Source: Clostridiales bacterium (GTDB lineage Bacteria > Bacillota > Clostridia > Saccharofermentanales > DTU023). Taken from it: a stretch of DNA of 64,000 nucleotides. Both the position numbers and the translations under genes were made by a program. This document shows, piece by piece, positions 51,573-60,496 of the stretch (the first letter of the stretch is position 1; each line of letters starts with the position of its first letter). The notes under the pieces were generated by a model. That model was given only the letters and a program-made list of their open reading frames with translations. It did no database searches and had not been told where the DNA came from. The stretch is from positions 62,001-126,000 of the forward strand of contig SFFI01000006.1 of NCBI GenBank assembly GCA_004556925.1, given 5' to 3'.

Positions 51573-53267
51573 ATGTTTAATGTCCCCGGTTTTCGCCAAG
51601 CCTCTTCTGAGCCTAAGGCCAGATCTGCGCACCAGGCCTACTGCTTACGCTTTTGCCTAAGCCTTTGCCTACTTTTGAGCCTCTGCTTATCTGCCTGTGG
51701 CCCTGCACCCACACCAGCAGATCCAAAGGCGGCCAAGCAAACTGAGGAGGCCAGCGAGGCCGAAGCTAGCCAGGCGACAAAAGGGTCCGAGCAGGCTAGT
51801 GAAGGCGAATCCACTGACCCAGAAGAGGGGCAGGCCGGAGGGCAAATCAAAGTCGGCATTACGCAAGAGCCCGATTTCCTAGATCCCCATCTGGCAGTTG
51901 CGGCGGGGACCAAGGAAATTCTCTTTAATATTTTCCAAGGCCTGGTCCGGCTGACCCCGGAGGGTGCTTTTGAACCCTGTCTGGCGACCTCTTGGGAAGT
52001 GGAAGAGGATGGCTTGGCCTACCGCTTCTATCTCCGCGAGGGAGTCAAATTTCACAATGGCCAGGAGATGGGCCTGGACGATGTGGTCTATTCCTTGCAG
52101 AGGGCGGCGGGCCTGGGTGGCCACCAGGGCCTGGTCAATGAGCTGCAGGATATCACAGCCGTGGAGGCAGATCCCGCCAGTCATTCTGTCCTGGTCCGGC
52201 AAAAAACCGTGAACCCCGACCTGATCTCCCTGCTCACCACGGCGATTGTCCCTGCCGGTTATGAAGAGCAGGCTTCTGAACCGATTGGGACCGGTCCCTT
52301 TAAGTTCAAGTCCTATACTCCCCAGGTCTCCTTGGTTTTAGAGCGCTTTGATGACTACTGGGAGGCCGACAAGCCCCAGCTGGACCAAGTCACTTTCCAG
52401 ATCTATGGGGATATGGACGCCGCCTACTTGGAGCTGATGGCTGGACAAATTGATATTTTCCCCTACCTCACAGCGGAAAAGGCGGACAGCCTAACAGATA
52501 AGTATCAGCTCGTTTCTGGTGGTGCGAATATGCTCCAGCTTCTGGCCTTTAATAATGACCGCAAGCCCCTGGATAATCCCCTGGTGCGGGAGGCCATTAA
52601 CCTGGCGATTGACCGCGACCAATTAGTCGAGATGATCATGGGGGCCTACGGCCGTCCGGTGGTCTCCGGTATGACCCCCTCCATGGGTCCCTACTACAAC
52701 GGCGAGCTTGTGGCCAAGCACAAAACAGACCCGGAGGCGGCCAAGGCCAAGCTGGCTGAGGCCGGTTATCCAGAGGGTTTGGAGCTCACAGTCACGGCAC
52801 CTGCCAACTACCTCATCCACGTTGATACAGCCAACCTGATTGCCTCCCAGCTGGAAAAGGCGGGCATCAGGCTCAAGATTAATAATGTAGAGTGGGGGAC
52901 CTGGCTGGAAAAGGTTTACGCCGGCCGGGATTATCAAATGACCATCATCGCCTTGACCTATGACTATTTCACCCCCTCCGATGTCCTCAATCGCTATATG
53001 ACAGATTCCGAGGATAACTTTATCAACTATAAGTCCAAGGCCTATGATGACTTGGCTCGGCAGGCGGCCTCTGAAGTGGATGAGACCAAGCGCGAGCAGC
53101 TCTATCAGGAGATGCAGGCCCTGCTCCTGGAGGACAATGCTTCGGCCTTCCTCCAGGAACCCTTCAATGTCACGGCAGTGAAGAAGGGGCTGACCGGCTA
53201 CGTGCAGTACCCTGCCTATGTTCTAGATATGTCCACGGTGGCCTATGAAGCCGGGGCGGACCGCTAG
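51573..53267 (+). CDS. Peptide-binding lipoprotein, DppA/OppA family
   Basis: A 564-residue family 5 solute-binding protein. An N-terminal extension is followed by a lipoprotein signal with lipobox LSAC (Cys42). A Ser/Glu/Ala-rich spacer (~47-90) leads to the binding domain, which starts IKVGITQEPDFLDP and contains YRFYLREGVKFHNGQ, a family hallmark. It delivers di- or oligopeptides (nickel is less likely) to the downstream permeases. The ribosome-binding site is weak (AGAAAG). Its last 23 bases overlap the next gene, a sign of coupling. Confidence 0.93.
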   Translation: MFNVPGFRQASSEPKARSAHQAYCLRFCLSLCLLLSLCLSACGPAPTPADPKAAKQTEEASEAEASQATKGSEQASEGESTDPEEGQAGGQIKVGITQEPDFLDPHLAVAAGTKEILFNIFQGLVRLTPEGAFEPCLATSWEVEEDGLAYRFYLREGVKFHNGQEMGLDDVVYSLQRAAGLGGHQGLVNELQDITAVEADPASHSVLVRQKTVNPDLISLLTTAIVPAGYEEQASEPIGTGPFKFKSYTPQVSLVLERFDDYWEADKPQLDQVTFQIYGDMDAAYLELMAGQIDIFPYLTAEKADSLTDKYQLVSGGANMLQLLAFNNDRKPLDNPLVREAINLAIDRDQLVEMIMGAYGRPVVSGMTPSMGPYYNGELVAKHKTDPEAAKAKLAEAGYPEGLELTVTAPANYLIHVDTANLIASQLEKAGIRLKINNVEWGTWLEKVYAGRDYQMTIIALTYDYFTPSDVLNRYMTDSEDNFINYKSKAYDDLARQAASEVDETKREQLYQEMQALLLEDNASAFLQEPFNVTAVKKGLTGYVQYPAYVLDMSTVAYEAGADR

Positions 53268-54297
53268 AGAGGGATCTAGCCTCGGACGAGCCAAGAGCCG
53301 GGCCCGGCTCTTGGCGGCTTTTGCTTTGCGCAAAGTTCGGGACCTAGTTGTCACCCTGGCCCTTATGTCTCTTCTCGTTTTCTTTCTCTTCTATATTATT
53401 CCTGGCGATCCTGTAACCATGATCTTGGGGACAGAGGCTAGTCCTGCCAAACGGGCTACCCTGGAAGACCTTCTGGGTCTTCAGGAGTCTGCCCCCAAGC
53501 GCTATCTCCAGTCGGTGACTGGCCTTTTTTCTGACCAGAATCCCTCTCTCTCCCTCCGCTTTCAGCAGCCAGTCCGAGACCTGATTGGACCGCGTTTGGC
53601 TTTGACCTGCCGGATGGCCTTTCTGGCTTTTGGAATAGTAGTGCTACTAGTCATTCCCCTCGGCTTGGGCCTGGCCCTCCACCGGGGGTCCTGGTTGGAC
53701 CGCTTGCTCTGTGGCTTGGGCGAGTTTTTTATGGCCGTCCCTGGCTACTTCCTGGGTCTTGTCCTCATCCTCTTGTTTGCCTTTGTTTTCAAGTCTTTTA
53801 CTCCTGGCTCCTATCAGGGGCCAGAAACAGGTTGGGGGCCCCACCTGGCTTCTCTGGCCTTGCCCTGCCTGGCCCTGGCCCTGCCCAAGCTGGCCCAGGC
53901 CCTGCTCTTTTTCCGCACGGCCCTGGCAGAAGCTCAAGACCAAGACTATGTTCGGACCGCCCGGTCCAAGGGAGCAAGCCGGGGACGCATTGTCGCTTTT
54001 CACCTGATTCGCAATGCCCTCCTCCCTCTGGTCACAAGTCTGGGCCTGATTTTGGCTGACTTAATTACGGGTAGCCTAATTGTGGAGCAGGTTTTTGTCC
54101 TGCCGGGAGCAGGTCGCCTCCTCCTGACTGCGATTGAAGCCCGGGACCTTCCCCTGGCCCAGGCCCTGATTCTGTCCATCGCGACTCTGGTGGTGGTCAT
54201 CAATGTCCTGGTGGACCTGGTGAATGCCCTCATCGATCCTCGTCTTGTTTCTGCGGCCAGCCAGGCGGGTAGAGGGGAGGATGCTTTTAATGTCTAG
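53245..54297 (+). CDS. Peptide ABC permease, DppB-like
   Basis: A 350-residue permease with six helices. A long cytoplasmic N-terminus precedes the first helix (~34-54), and YIIPGDPV and the EAA-type loop DYVRTARSKGASRGRIVAFHLIRNAL (~233-258) are typical of DppB. It overlaps the binding-protein gene at the start and the DppC-like gene by 8 bases at the end. Exact start could be the ATG at 53245 or a later codon. Confidence 0.93.
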   Translation: MKPGRTAREGSSLGRAKSRARLLAAFALRKVRDLVVTLALMSLLVFFLFYIIPGDPVTMILGTEASPAKRATLEDLLGLQESAPKRYLQSVTGLFSDQNPSLSLRFQQPVRDLIGPRLALTCRMAFLAFGIVVLLVIPLGLGLALHRGSWLDRLLCGLGEFFMAVPGYFLGLVLILLFAFVFKSFTPGSYQGPETGWGPHLASLALPCLALALPKLAQALLFFRTALAEAQDQDYVRTARSKGASRGRIVAFHLIRNALLPLVTSLGLILADLITGSLIVEQVFVLPGAGRLLLTAIEARDLPLAQALILSIATLVVVINVLVDLVNALIDPRLVSAASQAGRGEDAFNV

Positions 54298-55084
54298 TCC
54301 TCGGCCCCGTCGAGTGGCCCTCCTGATCTTTGCCCTCTTGGGCCTGCTTATGGTCTATGCCTTCTTTCTTTCTCCCTATGGCGTGAATGAGCTGACGGCG
54401 GCTGGTAAACTCCAGCCCCCCTCCTGGGCCCACCCCATGGGCACGGACCACTTGGCCCGGGACCTCTTAACCCGGGTCGGACAAGGGGCGGGCTGGTCCT
54501 TAGTCCTAGCCCTGGGGATCATTGGGGTCGGGGCCAGCCTAGGCCTGGTCATCGGGGGACCAGCCGCTTATTTTGGGGGGCCGGTAGACTGGGCCCTCAG
54601 CCGTTTAACTGACACTCTTCTGGCTTTTCCTGGTATTCTCATGGCCCTCATGCTGATGACCGTTTGGGGCCGGGGGCCTGTCACCCTCATCTTGGCCCTT
54701 GGCCTGGCTTTTGTGCCCAGTTTTGCCCGGATTGCCCGGGCTGGCTTGCAGAAGCTCCGGGGAGAAAACTTTATCAAACGGCTAGAGATTATGGATGCCC
54801 CGGCGGGACGGATTATTTTTGTCCATATGCTACCCCTCATCCGGGACCAGTATCTCAACGCCATAATGTTGGGCCTGGCGAATGCCCTTCTTGCCGAGTC
54901 GGGCTTAAGCTTCTTAGGCTTTGGCCTCCAGCCCCCCACCCCCTCCTGGGGATCCATCCTGGCTGAATCTCAAGCCTATATTTTTCAAGCCCCCTGGTAT
55001 GCGCTTTTCCCAGGATCGGCCCTGGTTTTGACGGTTTTTGCCATTTATCTGTATGGTCGGTCCTGGCAGGGTGGGGAGGTGTAA
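54290..55084 (+). CDS. Peptide ABC permease, DppC-like
   Basis: A 264-residue permease with about six helices and the DppC signature of HPMGTDHLARDLLTRVGQG and LGFGLQPPTPSWGSIL. I chose ATG 54290, which has GGGGAGG (54274-54280) 9 bases upstream; ATGs at 54224 and 54281 are in frame, but the former reads through the end of the DppB-like gene and the latter abuts the ribosome-binding site. It forms the channel with the DppB-like partner. Confidence 0.93.
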   Translation: MSSPRPRRVALLIFALLGLLMVYAFFLSPYGVNELTAAGKLQPPSWAHPMGTDHLARDLLTRVGQGAGWSLVLALGIIGVGASLGLVIGGPAAYFGGPVDWALSRLTDTLLAFPGILMALMLMTVWGRGPVTLILALGLAFVPSFARIARAGLQKLRGENFIKRLEIMDAPAGRIIFVHMLPLIRDQYLNAIMLGLANALLAESGLSFLGFGLQPPTPSWGSILAESQAYIFQAPWYALFPGSALVLTVFAIYLYGRSWQGGEV

Positions 55085-56155
55085 ATGGATCAGCCTATTT
55101 TGCGAGTGGAAAATTTGAAGCTTAGCCTTGGCCAACCGCCAGTCACCATCCTCCATGACATCAGCTTTGACCTTGGAGCTGGCGAGATCTTGGGCATCTG
55201 TGGGGAGTCCGGCTCGGGCAAGAGCCTGACCGCCCTGTCCCTGATTAACCTGGTCCCGGAGGGGTCCTGCCTGGAAGGGGAGATCTATCTCCAGGGTCAA
55301 CAGCTTTTGGACGCTCCAGAAGAGGTTTGGCAGGGCAAGCGGGGCAAGGACATCGCCATGGTTTTTCAGGATTCCCAGGCTGCCCTCAACCCCACCATGC
55401 GGGTGGGCCGGCAAATCGCCGAAAGCCTGCGGATTCACCAAGGGCATTTAAGTCGGGCAAACCGCAAGAGTCGGGTGGTCAAGCTCCTGGAGGACCTTGG
55501 CCTCAAGCAGGCCGACCGGGTGGCCCAGGCCTACCCTCATGAACTTTCCGGCGGCATGCGGCAGCGGGTGGCCTTGGCCCTGGCCCTGATCAACTCTCCG
55601 GAGATTTTGATTGCAGATGAACCCACCACCGCCCTGGACCCCTCAAGCCAGGACCAGCTCCTTAAACTCTTGGCAGATATTCGTAAGACATATGGCACCA
55701 GCATTATTTTTATCTCCCATGACATCCGCCTGGTCCAAGACTTTTGTGACCGGGTCCTGATTTTCTATGCAGGTAGCCTGGTGGAAGAGGGGCCTGTCGA
55801 CCAGGTCCTCAGCCAGCCTGGCCATATTTATACCCGTTGCCTCCTAGAGGCCATGCCCTCTCTGGCTAAACGTGGCCAGACCCTCTTGGAAATCCCGGGG
55901 CGAGTCCCCTCCAGCCAGGAGATTTCCGACCTTGTGGCCAGGGAGGAGAAGGGCTGTCTCTTTGCTGACCGCTGCCCTCGCGCTCTTGCCCTTTGCCGGC
56001 GGGAAGATCCGACCTGGCAGCCTTTGGGACCCGACCAGCGCCACCGAGCCAAATGCTTTTTGGTTGGAAGCGCAGAAGATTTGGCTTCGCGTTTTTCAGA
56101 GCCCAGCCAGGGCCAGCGTGACAGCTGTTTTTTGCCTGGGAGCCAGGAGGATTAA
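55085..56155 (+). CDS. Peptide ABC transporter ATPase, DppD-like
   Basis: A 356-residue ATPase with Walker A GESGSGKS, signature LSGGMRQR, Walker B EILIADEPTTALD and switch His in FISHDIR. The oligopeptide-type C-terminal domain has the Cys cluster CLFADRCPRALALC (~residues 297-310), known in this family to bind an iron-sulfur cluster in some members. It starts immediately after the DppC-like stop. A ~35-residue tail beyond KCFLVG is Ser/Gln/Gly-rich. Confidence 0.94.
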   Translation: MDQPILRVENLKLSLGQPPVTILHDISFDLGAGEILGICGESGSGKSLTALSLINLVPEGSCLEGEIYLQGQQLLDAPEEVWQGKRGKDIAMVFQDSQAALNPTMRVGRQIAESLRIHQGHLSRANRKSRVVKLLEDLGLKQADRVAQAYPHELSGGMRQRVALALALINSPEILIADEPTTALDPSSQDQLLKLLADIRKTYGTSIIFISHDIRLVQDFCDRVLIFYAGSLVEEGPVDQVLSQPGHIYTRCLLEAMPSLAKRGQTLLEIPGRVPSSQEISDLVAREEKGCLFADRCPRALALCRREDPTWQPLGPDQRHRAKCFLVGSAEDLASRFSEPSQGQRDSCFLPGSQED

Positions 56156-56158
56156 GCG

Positions 56159-57073
56159 ATGTTTGCCGCTAGTAGTCAGACCCCAAATCCAGCCTCCAGT
56201 TATTCCGGTTGTCAGGACTCTGTTTACAAAGATCCCGCTCCCTCCGATGACCAGGCTTCCGTTCAGACCGGTTGCCTGGACCTCGAAGCCAAATTCGCTG
56301 GCTTCCCGGAGCCCTATCTTTGGGTTAAAAATCTCAGCCACCGCTTTGCCGGGCGGCCTGGCCAGCCCGACCAACTGGTCCTTGACCAGATCAATTTTCG
56401 TATTTTTCCGGGCCAATTTACTGGCCTCTTGGGTGAGTCTGGCTCGGGCAAATCTACCCTGGCTCGGCTCATCTCCGGCCAGCTCCGGGTTCAGGAGGGA
56501 GAAATTTTGCTGAACGGGCAGGTGATCTCCCGACTCAGCCGCCGCCAACGCCGGCGGGCCAAGTTGGGCATCCAAATGGTCTTTCAAGATCCCTTCTCCT
56601 CCCTCCACCCTCAACAAAAAATTGGCCGCCAGCTAGAAGAACCCCTGATTTTACAAACGAAGCTCGGCCCCGCAGACCGCTGGGCCAAAGCTCAGCATAT
56701 GCTAGAAGAAGTCGGCCTGGATCCAGAAATAGCTGATCGGTATCCCCGCGACCTCTCCGGCGGCCAGCAGCAACGGGTCGCCATCGCCTGTGCCCTCATT
56801 ACAGAGCCAGAGCTTTTAATTGCAGACGAGCCCGTTTCCGCCCTTGACCCCTCCGTCCAGGCTCAAATCCTGAACCTTTTGATGGAAGTGCGTCAGAAAC
56901 AAAGCTTTGCCTGCCTTTTTATTTCCCATGACCTGGACGTCGTTTCCTATCTCTGCGACCGGGTGGCAGTCTTGCGGGACGGCAAAATCTGCGAAGAAAA
57001 CAAGGTAGACCGCCTCTTTACCCATCCCCAGCATCCCTATACCCAGGAACTTCTTTCTTATATGAGGGAGTGA
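56159..57073 (+). CDS. Peptide ABC transporter ATPase, DppF-like
   Basis: A 304-residue ATPase with Walker A GESGSGKST, VFQDPFSSLHPQQ, signature LSGGQQQR, Walker B LLIADEPVSALD and switch His in FISHDLD. An unusual ~45-residue Ser/Gln/Asp-rich N-terminal extension precedes the domain. GGAGG is 9 bases before the ATG. It pairs with the DppD-like ATPase, and this is the last gene of the operon. The 510-bp space that follows is filled by the array of GGTTGGCAA repeats. Confidence 0.94.
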   Translation: MFAASSQTPNPASSYSGCQDSVYKDPAPSDDQASVQTGCLDLEAKFAGFPEPYLWVKNLSHRFAGRPGQPDQLVLDQINFRIFPGQFTGLLGESGSGKSTLARLISGQLRVQEGEILLNGQVISRLSRRQRRRAKLGIQMVFQDPFSSLHPQQKIGRQLEEPLILQTKLGPADRWAKAQHMLEEVGLDPEIADRYPRDLSGGQQQRVAIACALITEPELLIADEPVSALDPSVQAQILNLLMEVRQKQSFACLFISHDLDVVSYLCDRVAVLRDGKICEENKVDRLFTHPQHPYTQELLSYMRE

Positions 57074-57103
57074 AACGGCTATATAGCTTGGTCTCTGGCC
57101 TAA

Positions 57104-57470
57104 AGGTTGGCAAGCTGCCTTTTCCTGAAGCTTGCCAACCAAAAATTCCCGCCAAATCAGCTTGGTCGGCCCGAAAAAGGTTGGTAAACCCCTGATTAGG
57201 CATACTTGCCAACCAAAATATCCCGCCAAACCGTTCCAGCCGACCCAAAAAAGGTTGGCAGATGACCAATACTCTCACTATGCCAACCACTTTTCGCCTA
57301 ATTTCGTCTAGTTCCCTGGTCAAGATGGTTGGCAAACGGCCAATTCTCGAGCATTGCCAACCATTTTTCATCTAGACTTTGGCCTAGTTGGTTGGCAAAG
57401 GGCCTTGTTCTTCATGTTGCCAACCTGGCAATTGACCGATTCCCTCACTTTGCCAACCCCAATCTGCGAC
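57104..57470. repeat. Periodic inverted-repeat array B (74-bp period)
   Basis: Five units begin GGTTGG at 57105, 57179, 57253, 57327 and 57390, so three steps are 74 bp and the last is 63 bp. Each holds GGTTGGCAA and, 27 bp centre to centre, TTGCCAACC. A sixth TTGCCAACC half follows near 57452. Single copies also occur near 27.7 and 47.6 kb. The array lies between the DppF-like gene and the metal regulator gene, upstream of the latter. Confidence 0.92.
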
Positions 57471-57487
57471 CATTTATGAAAAGGCTG

Positions 57488-57516
57488 TTGATTTCCTCTT
57501 GAGAACCTGGTATCAT
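57488..57516 (+). promoter_or_regulatory. Promoter of the cad-like metal operon
   Basis: TTGATT (57488-57493) and TATCAT (57511-57516) are exactly 17 bp apart, with the operator just downstream. Confidence 0.75.
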
Positions 57517-57524
57517 ACAAACAA

Positions 57525-57540
57525 CTGAACAAGTGTTCAG
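57525..57540. promoter_or_regulatory. ArsR/SmtB-type operator
   Basis: CTGAACA-AG-TGTTCAG is a perfect 7-2-7 inverted repeat at about +3 to +18 of the predicted transcript, followed by a further GAACA half. Its form matches the operators of SmtB/CadC/CzrA-type metal sensors, so metal binding by the regulator encoded just downstream should relieve repression. Confidence 0.85.
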
Positions 57541-57583
57541 ATGAACAAGAGGTGAAATATCTCAGAGAAAGGGGTTCCGTGAG

Positions 57584-57964
57584 ATGGTGGAAAACGAGAA
57601 AAACCCGAGACAGCTAGCGGGGCAAGAGACTGGCCGGACAACTGAGCAAGATACCGCGGCCAAGCTGGAAGCTCAGCTGCCTCCCTTGGAACTTTTATCT
57701 GATCTTGCTGATCTCTACAAAATGTTTGGTGATTCAACCCGCTTGCAGATTCTGTCTGCCTTGCGGATCCAAGAACTTTGTGTAGGGGACCTGGCCGACC
57801 TCTTGAAGATGAGCGCGTCGGCGATTTCTCACCAGCTCCGCACCTTGCGGGCTCAGAATCTGGTGACTTACCGCCGGGACGGCAAGATGTCTTACTACAG
57901 CCTGGCTGACGAACATGTGGAGATCATTATTGATATGGGTCTCCAGCATATTCAGGAAGAGTAA
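57584..57964 (+). CDS. ArsR/SmtB-family metal-sensing repressor (CzrA/CadC-like)
   Basis: A 126-residue winged-helix repressor. LCVGDLADLLKMSASAISHQLRTLR (~67-92) contains the helix-turn-helix, with a Cys in the ELCVGDL metal-box position. The C-terminal helix DEHVEIIIDMGLQHIQE (~107-125) carries the Asp, His, His, Glu set of the alpha-5 zinc site. Zn, Cd or Co is the probable inducer. A disordered N-terminal ~30 residues precede the fold. The P-type ATPase downstream is the likely target, and the promoter carries a fitting operator. Confidence 0.95.
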   Translation: MVENEKNPRQLAGQETGRTTEQDTAAKLEAQLPPLELLSDLADLYKMFGDSTRLQILSALRIQELCVGDLADLLKMSASAISHQLRTLRAQNLVTYRRDGKMSYYSLADEHVEIIIDMGLQHIQEE

Positions 57965-58058
57965 AGCTACTTAATCAAGTCTAAGTGCAGACCCGGTCAG
58001 GGGGCGCAATAGGCTGATAAGCAATAAACATATTCAAGAAGAGTAAAGGAGCACACAA

Positions 58059-58280
58059 ATGGAAACTCTCAAATTACGTTACAAGGGCGATTGTTGCCCC
58101 AACTGCGCCAACATTATCGAAGAAGAAATAAAAAAGCTGGACGGAGTCGGTGAAGCGAATATTTCTGTGATGACCCGTTTGGTCAAACTTCAAGTAGAAG
58201 CTGACAAGGCTGAAGCGGTCAAGACCCAGGCCAAGGCGATTTTTGACCGGGTAGAACCTTCAGCTCAGTTGCAGATATAA
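58059..58280 (+). CDS. Small heavy-metal-associated (HMA) domain protein
   Basis: A 73-residue ferredoxin-like HMA domain protein with the metal-binding GDCCPNCA (CxxC preceded by an extra Cys) near residues 11-17. It is the size of a CopZ-type metallochaperone, but its position before a Cd/Zn-type ATPase and the CCPNC form resemble the N-terminal metal-binding domain of CadA/ZntA. It was probably once, or still acts as, a detached N-terminal domain of that ATPase. GGAGCACAC precedes the ATG. Confidence 0.9.
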   Translation: METLKLRYKGDCCPNCANIIEEEIKKLDGVGEANISVMTRLVKLQVEADKAEAVKTQAKAIFDRVEPSAQLQI

Positions 58281-58370
58281 GCGGCTTGTAAGGCTTAGTG
58301 CAGAAAAAATGCCAAGAAAGTATAGAGATAGTACGGAAATAGCACATAGAAAGTAGGGGGAAGAATAAGG

Positions 58371-60335
58371 ATGAGCAAAGGGAGAGAGCAGGGGAAGTTT
58401 ATGGCAGATTTTATCCAGAAATATCGGAGTGATCGTCTCTTTCGCATTCGCTGGGCCTTGGCCTTTTTTATCCCAGGTGTCCTTTTTTCAAAGGTCCTGC
58501 CGATCTTCTGGCCTCAGGCCCAGTCTATCTGGGACTGGCTGAGCTTGATCTCCTTCCTCCTGGCCTATATTGTGGCCGGCCTGCCGGTCGTCCGCCGGGC
58601 CTACCAACAAGTGCGGCAACGGTCTTGGATGACCGAGCATTTCCTCATGTCTATTGCCACTTTTGGCGCTATGTATCTGGGTGCCTGGGCTGAGGCAGCC
58701 GCGGTCATGCTCTTTTATGAAGTGGGCGAATATGCCCAAAGCGTGGCCTTAGACCGGTCGCGCAAATCTATCTCTGACCTAATGGACTTGGCGCCCGACA
58801 CCAGCCTCGTCATGCGCGACGGTAACTGGCAGGAAGTGGATAGCTCTGAGGTGGAGGTGGGGGAGACTCTCCTCTTACAGGCTGGGGCCCGGGTTCCTTT
58901 GGACGTTACAGTTGTGGAGGGGGTGGGCGAGGTCGATACCTCGGCTTTGACCGGTGAAGCTCTGCCCAGGCAGGTCCAGGCTGGAGATGTCCTCTTGTCT
59001 GGCACTCTCAACCTGCAAACTGCGCTCACCTGCCGGGTGGATAAGAGCTTGGATGATTCCACTCTGAGCAAGATTATTGAATTGTCTGGCGAGGCCTCAC
59101 TCCGTAAGGGGGAGACCGAGCGCTTAATTTCGCGTTTCGCCCGTTACTATACCCCAATCGTGGTAGCCCTAGCTGTCCTTATCTTTCTCCTGCCCCCCCT
59201 CTTTTTTGGAGGTGACTGGATGGACTGGTTCCGCCGGTCCCTCAACCTTCTGGTTATCTCCTGCCCCTGCGCCCTGGTTTTGTCTGTTCCCCTGGCCTAT
59301 TTCGCGGGAATCGGCCTGGCTTCCAGTCGGGGGATCCTCATTAAAGGGGGAGATGCCCTGGAGAATTTTGCCCACACCAAGACCATGATTTTTGATAAAA
59401 CCGGGACGCTAACGACCGGTCTATTAGAAGTCCGTGAAATCCAGGTGTTGGATCCTGACTATAGCCAAGACCAGGTCCTGAGCCTGGCCCTAGACCTGGA
59501 GCGGGCATCTAGTCACCTGATTGCAGAGGCCTTGCGCCGGGCGGGTACAGCCAGCCCCACTGCGATTGCGCTCGATAGCCTGACGGAACTACCTGGCCTA
59601 GGGGTTAAGGGGGCAGATGACCAGCATCATTACTATTTGGGCAACGCCCGGCTCATGGAGAGTCTGGGTCTGGCAGCCCCCCACACGGATCCCGCCATGT
59701 CTGCTGTCTTTTTAGCCCAGGAGGATCCGGACCAAGACCAGGCCAGGCTTTTAGCAGTCTTCCTCCTGGCAGATGAGGTCAAAGACACCGCTCCTGGAGT
59801 CATCCAGCAACTCCGCAAACTCGACATCCAGCATCTGGGCATGATGTCGGGGGACAAGACATCGGTCGTGGAAAAAGAAGCAAAGGCCCTGGGTCTAGAC
59901 AGTTGGGCCGGAGACCTCCTCCCTCAAGACAAACTGGCCAAGCTGGAAGAATATCTGCAGAATAAACCGCAAGGGACCATGGTCTCCTTTGTGGGGGACG
60001 GTATCAACGACACGCCTTCCCTGGCTATAGCTGATATCGGGATTGCCATGGCTGATGTAGGTTCAGACGCTGCCGTTCAAGCGGCGGATATGGTTCTGAT
60101 CCGAGATGAATTAGAGGCTATACCAGAAGCCTTGGCCATCAGCCGAAAAACCAACCGGATTGCCCTGCAAAATATTGGCTTCTCTTTAGCTATCAAGATC
60201 CTTGTGGTTATTCTCAGCCTCTTTTCCATAGGTGGCATGTGGATTGCCATCTTTGCGGATGTAGGGGTGACTCTCCTGGCAGTCGCCAACTCCTTCCGGA
60301 TCGTGGTGAGAAAGAATTATCAAAAACTTGCCTAA
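58371..60335 (+). CDS. cadA: Heavy-metal translocating P-type ATPase, CadA/ZntA-like
   Basis: A 654-residue P1B-ATPase that exports Cd2+, Zn2+ or Pb2+. The intramembrane CPC (VISCPCALVLSVP, ~300), the phosphorylation site DKTGTLT (~345), TGEALP in the actuator domain (~197), GDGINDTPSLA and the final helices with DVGVT are present. It lacks the N-terminal HMA domain of typical CadA; a separate HMA protein is encoded just upstream. The ArsR-type regulator makes this a zinc/cadmium resistance operon. It ends at a strong intrinsic terminator. Confidence 0.95.
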   Translation: MSKGREQGKFMADFIQKYRSDRLFRIRWALAFFIPGVLFSKVLPIFWPQAQSIWDWLSLISFLLAYIVAGLPVVRRAYQQVRQRSWMTEHFLMSIATFGAMYLGAWAEAAAVMLFYEVGEYAQSVALDRSRKSISDLMDLAPDTSLVMRDGNWQEVDSSEVEVGETLLLQAGARVPLDVTVVEGVGEVDTSALTGEALPRQVQAGDVLLSGTLNLQTALTCRVDKSLDDSTLSKIIELSGEASLRKGETERLISRFARYYTPIVVALAVLIFLLPPLFFGGDWMDWFRRSLNLLVISCPCALVLSVPLAYFAGIGLASSRGILIKGGDALENFAHTKTMIFDKTGTLTTGLLEVREIQVLDPDYSQDQVLSLALDLERASSHLIAEALRRAGTASPTAIALDSLTELPGLGVKGADDQHHYYLGNARLMESLGLAAPHTDPAMSAVFLAQEDPDQDQARLLAVFLLADEVKDTAPGVIQQLRKLDIQHLGMMSGDKTSVVEKEAKALGLDSWAGDLLPQDKLAKLEEYLQNKPQGTMVSFVGDGINDTPSLAIADIGIAMADVGSDAAVQAADMVLIRDELEAIPEALAISRKTNRIALQNIGFSLAIKILVVILSLFSIGGMWIAIFADVGVTLLAVANSFRIVVRKNYQKLA

Positions 60336-60385
60336 GGGCTAGATGCAACTGGACCTTTAAGCCCGTCCCAAAAAATAATCTGTAT

Positions 60386-60423
60386 TATCAAGCCTCAAGC
60401 TTGAGGCTTGATATTTTTTTTTT
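60386..60423 (+). terminator. Strong intrinsic terminator of the metal operon
   Basis: TATCAAGCCTCAA and TTGAGGCTTGATA form a perfect 13-bp stem with GC between them, followed by ten T residues. It is 50 bp after the cadA stop. Confidence 0.95.
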
Positions 60424-60496
60424 GCTATGATAAATAGTATATTATTTATAAAAGATTTTAAATATGAAAAATTGTAAATCTAATAAGGGGGCAGGT

